A DNA stretch of 64,000 nt from Xestospongia bergquistia (lineage: Eukaryota; Porifera; Demospongiae; Haplosclerida; Petrosiidae). This document shows positions 23,101 to 35,902 of the stretch, one piece after another (position 1 is the first letter of the stretch; every line of letters starts with the position of its first letter). The translations under genes and the position numbers were made by a program. A model generated the notes under the pieces. It worked only from the letters and a program-made list of their open reading frames with translations, did not search any database and had not been told where the DNA came from. The stretch covers positions 18,566,446 through 18,630,445 of the forward strand of contig OZ014411.1 in NCBI GenBank assembly GCA_963965975.1, written 5' to 3'.

Positions 23101-26100
23101 GAAGTTAACAAAGTAAACAGCTCAATCTAAAGGACTCTCTGGGACTAACTAAATGAACTGTTATTAACAGTTTAGTAAGTTGGTTTGCATTAACACTCTA
23201 AAGTCTTTAAATTAAAGACTTTAGAAGGTTTAGACTATTGATTGAAGTTAACAAAGTAAACAGCTCAGTCTAATGGACTTTATGGGACTAACTAAATAAA
23301 CTGTTATTGACAGTTTAGTAAGTTTGTTTGCATTAACGCTCTAAAGTCTTTAAATTAAAGACTTTAGAAGGTTTAGACTATTGAGTGAAGTTAATGAAGT
23401 AAACAGCTCAGTCTAAAGGACTCTATGGGACTAACTAAAGAAACTGTTATGAACCGTTTAGTAAGTTGGTTTGCATTAACACTCTAAAGTCTTTAAATTA
23501 AAGACTTTAGAAGGTTTAGACTATTGAGTGAAGTTAATAACGTAAACAACTCAATCAAAACGACTCTATGGGAATAACTAAATAAACTGCTATTAACACT
23601 TTAGTAAGTTTGTTTGCATTAACACTCTAAAGTCTTTAAATAAAAGACTTTAGAAGGTTTAGACTATTGAGTGAAGTTAATAAAGTAAACAGCTCAGTCT
23701 AAAGGACTCTATGGGACTAACTAAATCAATTGTTATTAAGAGTTTAGTAAGTTGGTTTGCCTTAACACTCTAAAGTCTTTAAATTAAAGACTTTAGAAGG
23801 TTTAGACTATTGAGTCAAGTTAATAAAGTAAGCAGCTAAGTCTAAAGGACTCTATGGGACTAACTAAATAAAATTTTATTAACAGTTTAGAAAGTTTGTT
23901 TGTATTAACACTCTAAAGTCTTTAAATTAAAGACTTTAGAAGGTTTAGACTATTGAGTGAAGTTAATAAAGTAAACAGCTCAGTCAAAAGGATTCTATGG
24001 GACTAACTAAATAAACTGCTATTAACATTTTAGTAAGTTGGTTTGCATTAACACTCTAAAGTCTTTAAATTAATGACTTTAGAAGGTTTAGACTATAGAG
24101 TGAAGTTAATAAAGTAAACAGCTCAGTATAAAGGACTCTATGGGACTAACTAAATCAATTGTTATTAACAGTTTAGTAGGTTGGTTTGCCTTAACACTCT
24201 AAAGTCTTTAAATAAAAGACTTTAGAAGGTTTAGACTATTGATATATGTTAACAAAGTAAAAAGCTATGTCTAATGGACTTTATGGGACTAACTAAATAA
24301 AATGTTATTAACAGTTTACTAAGTTTGTTTGCATTAACGCTCTAAAGTTCTTAAATTAAAGACTTTAGAAGGTTTAGACTATTGAGTGAAGTTAATAAAG
24401 TAAACCGCTCAGTCTAAAGGACTCTATGGGACTAGCTAAATAAACTGTTATGAACAGTTTAGTAAGTTGGTTTGCATTAATACTCTAAAGTCTTTAAATT
24501 AAAGACTTTAGAAGGTTTAGACTATTGAGTGAAGTTAATAAAGTAAACAGCTCATTCTAAAGGACTCTATGGGACTAACTAAATAAACTGTTATTAATAG
24601 TTTAGTAAGTTGATTTGTATTAACACTCTAAAGTCTTTAAATTAAAGACTTTAGAAGGTTTAGACTATTGAGTGAAGTTAATAAAGTAAACAGCTCAGTC
24701 TAAAGGACTCTATGGGACTAACTAAATAAACTTTTATTAACAGTTTAGAAAGTTGGTTTGCATTAACACTTTAAAGTCTTTAAATTAAAGACTTTAGAAG
24801 GTTTAGACTATTGAGTGAAGTTAAAAAAGAAAACAGCTCAGTCAAAAGCACTCTATGGGACTAAATAAATAAAGTGCTATTAACATTTTAGTAAGTTGGT
24901 TTGCATTAACACTCTAAAGTCTTTAAATAAAAGACTTTAGAAGGTTTAGACTATTGAGTGAAGTTAATAAAGTAAACAGCTCAGTATAAAGGACTCTATT
25001 AGACTAACAAAATCAATTGTTATTAATAGTTTAGTCAGTTGCTTTGCCTTAACACTCTAAAGTCTGTAAATTAAAGACTTTAGAAGGTTTAGACTATTGA
25101 TTGAAGTTAATAAAGTGAACAGCTCAGTCAAATGGACATTATGGGACTAACTAAATAAACTGTTATTAACAGTTTAGTAAGTTGGTTTCCATTAATGCTC
25201 TAAAGTCTTTAAATTAAAGACTTTAGAAGGTTTAGACTATTGAGTGAAGTTAATAAAGTAAACAGCTCAGTCTAAAGGACTCTATGGGACTAACTAAATA
25301 AACTGTCATTAACAGTTTAGTAAGTTGGTTTGCATTAACACTCTAAAGTCTTTCAATTAAAGACTTTAGAAGGTTTAAACTATTGATTGTAGTTAACAAA
25401 GTAAAAAGCTCAGTCTAATGGACTTTAGGGACTAACTAAATAAACTGTTATTAACAGTTTAGTATATTGGTTTGCATTAACTCTAAAGTCTTTAAATTAA
25501 AGATTTTAGAAGGTTTAGACTATTAGGTGAAGTTAATAAAGTAAACAGCTCAGTCTAAAGGACTCTATGGGACTAACTAAACAAACTGTTATTAACAGTT
25601 TAGTAAGTTGGTTTGCCTTAACACTCTAAACTCTTTAAATTAAAGATTTTAGAAGGTTTAGACCATTGATTGAAGTTAACAAAGTAAACAGCTCAGTGTA
25701 ATGGACTGTATGGGACTAACTAAATGAACTGTTATTAACAGTTTAGTAAAATGGTTTGCATTAACACTCTAAAGTCTTTAAATTAAAGACTTTAAAAGCT
25801 TTAGACTATTGAGTGAAGTTAATAAAGTAAACAGCTCAGTCTAAAGGACTCTATGGGACTAACTAAATAAACTGTTATTAACAGTTTAGTAAGTTGGTTT
25901 GCATTAACACTCTAAAGTCTTTAAATTAAAGACTTTAGAAGGTTTACACTATTGAGTGAAGTTAATAAAGTAAACAGCTCAGTCTAAAGGACTCTATGGG
26001 ACTAACTAAATAAACTGTTATTAACAGTTTAGTAAGTTGGTTTGCCTTAACACTCTAAAGTGTTTAAATTAAAGACTTTAGAATGTTTAGACTATTGATT

Positions 26101-26241
26101 GAAGTTAACAAAGTAAACAGCTTAGTTTATGGACCCTATGGGGCTAACTAAATGAACTGTTATTAACAGTTTAGTAAGTTGGTTTGCATTAACATCTAAA
26201 GTCTTTAAATTAAAGACTTTAGAAGGTTTAGACTATTGATT

Positions 26242-26813
26242 GAAGTTAATAAAGTGAACAGCTTAGTTTAAAGGACTCTATGGGACTAACTAAATAAACT
26301 GTTATTAACAGTTTAGTAAGTTGGTTTGCATTAACACTCTAAAGTCTTTAAATTAAAGACTTTAGAAGGTTTAGACTATTTATTGTAGTTTATAAAGTAA
26401 ACAGCTCAGTCTAAAGGACTCTATGGGACTAACTAAATGAAATGTCATTAACAGTTTAGTAAGTTGGTTTGCATTAACACTCTAAAGTCTTTAAATGAAA
26501 GACTTTAGAAGGTTTAGACTATTGAGTGAAGTTAATAAAGTCAACAGCTCAGTCTAAAGGACTATATGGGACTAACTAAATAAACTGTTATTAACAGTTT
26601 AGAAAGTTGGTTTGCCTTAACACTCTAAAGTCGTTGAATTAAAGACTTTAGAAGGTTTAGACTATTGATTGAAGTTAACAAAGTAAACAGCTCAGTTTGA
26701 GGAATCTATGGGACTAACTAAATGAACTGTTATTAACAGTTTAGTAAGTTGGTTTGCATTAACACTCTAAAGTCTTTAAATTAAAGACTTTAGAAGGTTT
26801 AGACTATTGAGTG
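26242..26813 (+). repeat. Four-monomer cassette, upstream member of a 10.2-kb pair
   Basis: Ordered markers are GTGAACAGCTTAGTTTAAAG (26242), TATTGTAGTT (26388), AAGTCAACAGCTC with AAGTCGTT (26528) and CAGTTTGAGGAATCTATGGG (26671). The same order is found at 36473-37044, a lag of about 10,231 bp. The lag is not an exact multiple of 143 because of the 57-bp deletion near 35311 and small indels. Confidence 0.72.
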
Positions 26814-28811
26814 AAGTTAATAAAGTAAACAGCTCAGTCTAATGGTCTCTATGCGACTACCTAAATAAACTGTTATTAACAGTTTAGTAAGTTGGTTTGC
26901 ATTAACACTCTAAAGTCTTTAAATAAAAGACTGTAGAAGGTTTAGACTATTGAGTGAAGTTAATAAAGTAAACAGCTCAGTCTAAAGGACTCTATGGGAC
27001 TAACTAAATAAACTGTTATTAACAGTTTAGTAAGTTGCTTTGCATTAACACTCTAAAGTCTTCAAATTAAAGACTTTAGAAGGTTTAGACTATTGAGTGA
27101 AGTTAATAAAGTAAACAGCTCAGTCTAAAGGATTCTATGGGACTAACTAAATAAACTGTTATTAACAGTTTAGTAAGTTTGTTTGTATTAACACTCTAAA
27201 GTCTTTAAATTAAAGACTTTAGAAGGTTTAGACTATTGATTGAAGTTAACAAAGTAAACAGCTCAGTTTAATGGACTTTATTGGACTAACTAAATAAACT
27301 TTTATTAACACTTTAGTAAGTTGGTTTGCATTAACACTCTAAAGTCTTTAAATTAAAGACTTTAGAAGGTTTAGACCATTGAGTGCAGTTAATAAAGCAC
27401 GCAGCCCAGTCTAAAGGACTCTATGGGACTAACTAAATAAACTGTTATTAACAGTTTAGTAAGTTGGTTTGCATTAACACTCTAAAGTCTTTAAATTAAA
27501 GACTTTAGAAGGTTTAGACTATTGATTGAAGTTAATAAAGTAAACAGCTCAGTCTAAAGGACTCTATGGGACTAACTAAATAAAATGTTATTAACAGTTT
27601 AGTAATTTGGTTTGCCTTTACACTCTAAAGTCTTTAAATTAAAGACTCTAAAGGTTTAGACTATTGATTGAATTTAACAAAGTAAACAGCTCCGTCTAAA
27701 GGAGTCTATGGGACTAACTAAATGAACTGTTATTAAAGTTTAGTGTGTTGGTTTGCATTAACACTCTAAAGTCTTTAAATTAAAGACTTTAGAAGGTTTA
27801 CACTATTGACTGAAGTTAATAAAGTAAACAACTCAGTCTGAAGAATTCTATTGGACTAACTGAATAAACTGTTATTAACAATTTAGTGAGTAGGTTTGTA
27901 TTAACACTCTAAAGTCTTTAAATTAAAGACGTTAGAAGGTTTAGACTATTGATTGAAGTTAACAAAGTAAACAGCTCAGTCTAATTGACTTTATGGGACT
28001 AACTAAATAAACTGTTATTAACAGTTTAGTAAGTTGGTTTGCATTAACACTCTAAAGTCTTTAAATTAAAGACATTAGAAGGTTTAGACCATTGAGTGAA
28101 GTTAATAAAGTATACAACTCAGTCTAAAGGACTCCATGGGACAAACTAAATAAACTGTTATTAACAGTTTAGTAAGTTGGTTTGCCTTTACACTCTAAAG
28201 TCTTTAAATTAAAGACTTTAAAGGTTTAGACTATTGATTGAAGTTAACAAAGTAAACAGCTCAGTCTAAAGGACTCTATGGGACTAACTAAATAAACCTT
28301 TATTAACAGTTTAGTAATTTTGTTTGCATTAACACTCTAAAGTCTTAAAATTAAAGACTTTAGAAGGTTTAAGCTATTGATTGAAGTTAATAAAGTAAAC
28401 AGCTCAGTCTAAAGGATCATATGGGACTAACTAAATGAACAGTTATTAACAATTTAGTAAGTTGGTTTGCATTAACACTCTAAAGTCCTTAAATTAAAGA
28501 CTTTAGAAGGTTTAGAGTATTGAGTGAAGTTAATAAAGTAAACAACTCAGTCTAAAGGACTCTATGGGACTAACTAAATAAACTGTTATTAACAGTTTAG
28601 TAAGTTGGTTTGCCTTAACACTCTAAAGTCTTTAAATTAAAGACTTTAGAAGGTTGAGACTATTGATTGAAGTTAACAAGGTAAACAGCTCAGTCTAATG
28701 GACTCTATGGGACTAACTAAATGAACTGTTATTAACAGTTTTGTAAGTCGGTTTGCATTAACACTCTAAAGTCTTTAAATTAAAGACTTTAGAAGGTTTA
28801 GACTATTGAGT

Positions 28812-31242
28812 GAAGTTAATAAAGTCAACAGCTCAGTCTAAAGGACTCTATGGGACTAACTAACTAAACTGTTATTAACTGTTTAGAAAGTTGGTTTGCC
28901 TTAACACTCTAAAGTCGTTAAATTAAAGACTTTAGAAGGTTTAGACTATTGATTGAAGTTAACAAAGTAAACAGCTCAGTTTGAGCAATCTATGGGACCA
29001 ACTAAATCAACTGTTATTAACAGTTTAGTAAGTTGGTTTGCATTAACACTCTAAAGTCTTTAAATTAAAGACTTTAGAATGTTTAGACTATTGAGTGAAG
29101 TTAATAAAGTAAACAGCTTATTTTAAAGGACTCTATGGGACTAACTAAATAAACTGTTATTAAAAGTTCAGTAAGTTGGTTTGCCTTAACACTCTAAAGT
29201 CTTTAAATTAAAGACTTTAGAAGGTTTAGACTATTGAGTGTAGTTAATAAAGTAAACAGCTTATTCTAATGGACTCTATGGGACTAACTAAATGAAGTGT
29301 TATTAACAGTTTAGTAAGTTGGTTTGCATTAACACTCTAAAGTCTTTAAATTGAAGACTTTAGAAGGTTTAGACTATTGAGTGAAGTTAATAAAGTAAAC
29401 AGCTCAGTCTAAAGGACTCTCTGGGACTAACTAAATAAAACGTTATTAACAGTTTAGTAAGTTGGTTTGCATTAACACTCTAAAGTCTTTAAATTAAAGA
29501 CTTTAGAAGGTTTAGACTATTGAGTGAAGTTAATAAAGTAAACAGCTCAGTCTAAAGGACTCTCTGGGACTAACTAAATAAACTGTTATTAACAGTTTAG
29601 TAAGTTGGTTTGCCTTAACACTCTAAAGTCATTAAATTAAAGACTTTAGAATGTTTAGACTATTGAGTGAAGTTAATAAAGTAAACAGCTCAGTCTAAAG
29701 GACTCTATGGGACTGACTAAATAAACTGTTATTAACAGTTTAGTAAGTTGGTTTGCATTAACACTCTAAAGTCTTTAAATTAAAGACTTTAGAAGGTTTA
29801 GACTATTGAGTGAAGTTAATAAAGTAAACAGCTCAGTCTAAAGGACTCTATGGGACTAACTAAATAAACTGTTATTAACAGTTTAGTAGGTTGGTTTGCA
29901 TTAACAATCTAAAGTCTTTAAATTAAAGACATTAGAACGTTTAGACTATTGAGTGAAGTTAATAAAGTAAACAGCTCAGTCTAAAGGAGTCTATGGGACT
30001 AACTAAATAAACTGTTATTAACAGTTCAGTAAGTTGGTTTGTATTAAGACTCTAAAGTGTTTAAATTAAAGACTTTAGAAGGTTTAGACTATATATTGAA
30101 GTTAAAAAGTAAACAGCTCAGTCTAATGGACTTTATGGGACAAACTAAATAAACTGTTATTAACACTTTAGTAAGTTGGTTTGCTTTAACACTCTAAAGT
30201 CTTTAAATTAAACACTTTAGAAGGTTTAGACCATTGAGTGAAGTTAATAAAGTACACAGCCCACTCTAAAGGACTCGTATGGGACTAACTAAATAAACTG
30301 TTATTAACAGTTTAGTAAGTTGGTTTGCATTAACACTCTAAAGTCTTTAAATTAAAGACTTTAGAAGGTTTAGACTATTGAGTGAAGTTAATAAAGTAAA
30401 CAGCTCAGTCTAAAGGACTCTATGGGACTAACTAAATAAAATGTTATTAACAGTTTAGTAAGTTGGTTTGCCTTTACACTCTAAAGTCTTTAAATTAAAG
30501 ACTTTTTAAAGTTTTAGACTATTGATTGAAGTTAACAAAGTAAAAGGCTCAGTCTAAAGGACTCTATGGGACTAACTAAATGAACTGTTATTAACGGTTT
30601 AGTAAGTTGGTTTGCATTAACACTCTAAAGTCTTTAAATTAAAGACTTTAGAAGGTTTAGGCTATTGACTGAAGTTAATAAAGTAAACAGCTCAGTCTAA
30701 AGGATTCTATGGGACTAACTAAATAAACTGTTATTAACAATTTAGTGAGTTGGTTTGTATTAACACTCTAAAGTCTTTAAATTAAAGACTTTACAAGGTT
30801 TAGACTATTGATTGAAGTTAACAAAGTAAACAGCTCAGTCTAAATGACTTTATAGGACTAACTAAATAAACTGTTATTAACAGTTTAGTAAGTTGGTTTG
30901 CATTAACACTCTAAAGTCTTTAAATTAAAGACTTTAGAAGGTTTAGACCATTGAGTGAAGTTAATAAAGTATACAGCTCAGTTTAAAGGACTCTACGGGA
31001 CAAACTTAATAAACTGTTATTAACAATTTAGTGAGTTTGTTTGTATTGACACTCTAAAGTCTTTAAATTAAAGACTTTAGAAGGTTTAGACTATTGATTG
31101 AAGTTAACAAGGTAAACAGCTCAGTCTAAATGACTTTATGGGACTAACTAAATAAACTGTTATTAACAGTTTAGTAAGTTTGTTTGCATTAAGACACTAA
31201 AGTCTTTAAATTAAAGACATTAGAAGGTTTAGACCATAGAGT
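28812..31242 (+). repeat. 17-monomer higher-order block, copy 1
   Basis: Markers repeat at a lag of 2431-2432 bp (17 x 143 = 2431): AAGTCAACAGCTC with CTAACTAACTAAACTG (28812 and 31243), the ACTATATATTGAAG start (30098 and 32529), GTACACAGCCCACTC (30240 and 32672), GCTATTGACTGAAG (30671 and 33103), and CTCTACGGGAC with CTTAATAAACTG (30957 and 33389). Confidence 0.87.
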
Positions 31243-33674
31243 GAAGTTAATAAAGTCAACAGCTCAGTCTAAAGGACTCTATGGGACTAACTAACTAAAC
31301 TGTTATTAACTGTTTAGACAGTTGGTTTGCCTTAACACTCTAAAGTCGTTAAATTAAAGACTTTAGAAGGTTTAGACTATTGATTGAAGTTAACAAAGTA
31401 AACAGCTCAGTTTGAGCAATCTATGGTACTAACTAAATCAACTGTTATTAACAGTTTAGTAAGTTGGTTTGCATTAACACTCTAAAGTCTTTAAATTAAA
31501 GATTTTAGAATGTTTAGACTATTGAGTGAAGTTAATATAGTAAACAGCTTATTTTAAAGGACTCTATGGGACTAACTAAATAAACTGTTATTAAAAGTTC
31601 AGTAAGTTGGTTTGCCTTAACACTCTAAAGTCTTTAAATTAAAGACTTTAGAAGGTTTAGACTATTGAGTGTAGTTAATAAAGTAAACAGCTTATTCTAA
31701 TGGACTCTATGGGACTAACTAAATGAAGTGTTATTAACAGTTTAGTAAGTTGGTTTGCATTAACACTCTAAAGTCTTTAAATTGAAGACTTTAGAAGATT
31801 TAGACTATTGAGTGAAGTTAATAAAGTAAACAGCTCAGTCTAAAGGACTCTCTGGGACTAACTAAATAAAACGTTATTAACAGTTTAGTAAGTTGGTTTG
31901 CATTAACACTCTAAAGTCTTTAAATTGAAGACTTTAGAAGATTTAGACTATTGAGTGAAGTTAATAAAGTAAACAGCTCAGTCTAAAGGACTCTCTGGGA
32001 CTAACTAAATAAAACGTTATTAACAGTTTAGTAAGTTGGTTTGCATTAACACTCTAAAGTCTTTAAATTAAAGACTTTAGAAGGTTTAGACTATTGAGTG
32101 AAGTTAATAAAGTAAACAGCTCAGTCTAAAGGACTCTATGGGACTAACTAAATAAACTGTTATTAACAGTTTAGTAAGTTGGTTTGCATTAACACTCTAA
32201 AGTCATTAAATTAAAGACTTTAGAATGTTTAGACTATTGAGTGAAGTTAATAAAGTAAACAGCTCACTCTAAAGGACTCTATGGGACTGACTAAATAAAC
32301 TGTTATTAACAGTTTAGTAAGTTGGTTTGCATTAACACTCTAAAGTCTTTAAATTAAAGACTTTAGAAGGTTTAGACTATTGAGTGAAGTTAATAAAGTA
32401 AACAGCTCAGTCTAAAGGAGTCTACGGGACTAACTAAATAAACTGTTATTAACAGTTCAGTAAGTTGGTTTGTATTAAGACTCTAAAGTGTTTAAATTAA
32501 AGACTTTAGAAGGTTTAGACTATATATTGAAGTTAACAAAGTAAACAGCTCAGTCTAATGGACTTTATGGGACTAACTAAATAAACTGTTATTAACACTT
32601 TAGTAAGTTGGTTTGCATTAACACTCTAAAGTCTTTAAATTAAACACTTTAGAAGGTTTAGACCATTGAGTGAAGTTAATAAAGTACACAGCCCACTCAA
32701 AAGGACTTGTATGGGACTAACTAAATAAACTGTTATTAACAGTTTAGTAAGTTGGTTTGCATTAACACTCTAAAGTCTTTAAATTAAAGACTTTAGAAGG
32801 TTTAGACTATTGAGTGAAGTTAATAAAGTAAACAGCTCAGTCTAAAGGACTCTATGGGACTAACTAAATAAAATGTTATTAACAGTTTAGTAAGTTGGTT
32901 TGCCTTTACACTCTAAAGACTTTAAATTAAAGACTTTTTAAAGTTTTAGACTATTGATTGAAGTTCACAAAGTAAACAGCTCAGTCTAAAGGACTCTATG
33001 GGACGAACTAAATGAACTGTTATTAACAGTTTAATAAGTTGGTTTGCATTAACACTCTAAAGTCTTTAAATTAAAGACTTTAGAAGGTTTAGGCTATTGA
33101 CTGAAGTTAATAAAGTAAACAGCTCAGTCTAAAGGATTCTATGGGACTAACTAAATAAACTGTTATTAACAATTTAGTGAGTTGGTTTATATTAACACTC
33201 TAAAGTCTTTAAATTAAAGACTTTAGAAGGTTTAGACTATTGATTTAAGTTAACAAAGTAAACAGCTCAGTCTAAATGACTTTATGGGACTAACTAAATA
33301 AACTGTTATTAACAGTTTAGTAAGTTGGTTTGCATTAACACTCTAAAGTCTTTAAATTAAAGACTTTAGAAGGTTTAGACCATTGAGTGAAGTTAATAAA
33401 GTATACAGCTCAGTTTAAAGGACTCTACGGGACTAACTTAATAAACTGTTATTAACAATTTAGTGAGTTGGTTTGTATTAACACTCTAAAGTCTTTAAAT
33501 TAAAGACTTTAGAAGGTTTAGACTATTGATTGAAGTTAACAAAGTAAACAGCACAGTCTAAATGACTTTATGGGACTAACTAAATAAACTGTTATTAACA
33601 GTTTAGTAAGTTTGTTTGCATTAAGACACTAAAGTCTTTAAATTAAAGACATTAGAAGGTTTAGACCATTGAGT
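31243..33674 (+). repeat. 17-monomer higher-order block, copy 2
   Basis: Second copy. A third copy begins at 33675 with the CTAACTAACTAAACTG monomer but diverges within that monomer. This copy gained one monomer by the exact duplication at 31.73-32.07 kb and lacks the monomer at about 29811 of copy 1, so the total length stays the same. Confidence 0.85.
31731..32067 (+). repeat. Single-monomer exact duplication
   Basis: At lag 143, about 194 bp (31731-31924 against 31874-32067) appear identical, including private variants AAATTGAAG, GAAGATTTAG, CTCTCTGGGAC and AAATAAAACG. Copy 1 of the 17-mer has this variant set only once (near 29350-29450), so the duplication is younger than the 17-mer copy event. 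Confidence 0.85.
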
Positions 33675-35246
33675 GAAGTTAATAAAGTGTACAGCTCAGT
33701 CTAAAGGACTCTATGGGACTAACTAACTAAACTGTTATTAACAGTTTAGTAAGTTGGTTTGCATTAACACTCTAAAGTCTTTAAATTAAAGACTTTACAA
33801 GGTCTAGACTATTGATTTAAGTTAATAAAGTAAACAGCTCAGTCTAAAGGATTCTATGGGACTAACTAAATAAACTGTTATTAATAATTTAGTAAGTTGG
33901 TTTGTATTAACACTCTAAAGTCTTTAAATTAAAGACCTTAGAAGGTTTAGACTATTGAGTGAAGTTAATAAATTAAACAGCTCAGTCTAATGGACTTTAT
34001 GGGACTAACTAAATAAACTGTTATTAACAGTTTAGTAAGTTGGTTTGCATTAAGACTATAAAGTCTTTAAATTAGAGACTTTAGAAGGTTTAGCCTATTG
34101 AGTGAAGTTAATAAAGTATACAGCTCATTCTAAAGGACTCTTTGGGACTAACTAAATAAACTGTTATTAACAGTTTAGTAAGTTGGTTTGCATTAACACT
34201 CTAAAGACTTTAAATTAAAGACTTTAGAAGGTTTAGGCTATTGATTGTAGTTAACAAAGTAAACAGCTCAGTCTAATGGACTTTATGGGACTAACTAAAT
34301 CAACTGATATTAACACTTTAGTATATTGGTTTGCATTAACACTCTAAAGTCTTTAAAATAAAGATTTTAGAAAGTTTAGACTATTAGGTGAAGTTAATAA
34401 AGTAAACAGCTCAGTCTAAAGGACTCTATGGGACTAACTAATTAAAATGTTATTAACAGTTTAGTAAGTTGGTTTGCCTTTACACTCTAAAGTCTTTAAA
34501 TTAAAGACTTTTTAAAGGTTTAGACTATTGATTGAAGTTAACAAAGTAAACAGCTCAGTCTAAAGGACTCTATGGGACTAACTAAATGAACTGTTATTAA
34601 CAGTTTAGTAAGTTGGTTTGCATTAACACTCTAAAGTCTTTAAATTAAAGACTTTAGAAGGTTTAGACTATTGACTGAAGTTAATAAAGTAAACAGCTCA
34701 GTCGAAAGGATTCTATGGGACTAACTAAATAAACTGTTATTAACAATTTAGTGAGTTGGTTTGTATTAACACTCTAAAGTCTTTAAATTAAAGACTCTAG
34801 AAGGTTTAGAGTATTGATTGAAGTTAACAAAGTAAACAGCTCAGTCTAAATGACTTTATGGGACTAACTAAATAAACTGTTATTAACAGTTTAGTAAGTT
34901 GGTTTGCATTAACACTATAAGTCTTTAAATTAAAGACATTAGAAGGTTTAGACCATTGAGTGAAGTTAATAAAGTATACAGCTCAGTCTAAAGGACTCTA
35001 TGGTACTAACTAAAGAAACTGTTATTAACAGTCTAGTAAGTTGGTTTCCATTAACACTCTAAAGTCTTTAAATTAAAGACTTTAGAAGGTTTAGACTATT
35101 GATTGAAGTTAATAAAGTAAACAGCTCAGTCTAAAGAACTCTAAGGGACTAACTAAATAAACTATTATTAACAGTTTAGTAAGTTGGTTTGCCTTTACAC
35201 TCTAAAGTCTTTAAATTAAAGTCTTTAAAGGTATAGACTATTGAGT

Positions 35247-35332
35247 GAAATTAACAAAGTAAACTGCTCAGTCTAAAGGACTCTATGGGACAAACTAAAT
35301 GAACTGTTATTAGAAGGTTTAGACTATTGAGT
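35247..35332 (+). repeat. Truncated 86-bp monomer (57-bp internal deletion)
   Basis: The monomer jumps from CTGTTATTA directly to GAAGGTTTAG near 35311, losing monomer positions 67-123. The junction has 3-bp TTA microhomology. Length 86 = 143 - 57. The deletion removes the right arm of P2 and nearly all of P1, and shifts the register of the array downstream. Confidence 0.92.
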
Positions 35333-35902
35333 GAAGTTAATAAAGTAAACAGCTCAGTCTAAACGACTCAATGGGACTAACTGAATAAAATGCTATTGAC
35401 AGTTTAGTAAGTTGGTTTGCATTAACACTCTAAAGTCTTTAAATTAAAGACTTTACAAGGTCTAGACTATTGATTTAAGTTAATAAAGTAAACAGCTCAG
35501 TCTAAAGGATTCTATGGGACTAACTAAATAAACTGTTATTAATAAATTAGTCAGTGGGTTTGTATTAACACTCTAAAGTCTTTAAATTAAAGACCTTAGA
35601 AGGTTTAGACTATTGAGTGAACTTAATAAAGTAAACAGCTCAGTCTAATGGACTTTATGGGACTAACTAAATAAACTCTTATTAACAGTTTAGTAAGTTG
35701 GTTTGCATTAACACTCTAAAGTCTTTAAATTAGAGACTTTAGAAGTTTAGACTATTGAGTGAAGTTAATAAAGTATACAGCTCATTCTAAAGGACTCTAT
35801 CGACTAGCCAAATAAACTGTTATTAACAGTTTAGTAAGTTGGTTTGCATTAACACTCTAAAGTCTTTAAATTAAAGACTTTAGAAGGTTTAGACTATTAA
35901 GT

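Larger units (their letters stand above)
20476..23480 (+). repeat. 26-monomer higher-order block, copy 2 (incomplete)
   Basis: Markers match copy 1 at lags of 3718, 3708, 3714 and 3713 up to about 23.1 kb. The CATTAACGCTCTAAAG monomer then matches at lag 3570 (19767 and 23337), meaning one monomer is missing here. Beyond about 23.5 kb I cannot follow the correspondence. Confidence 0.75.
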
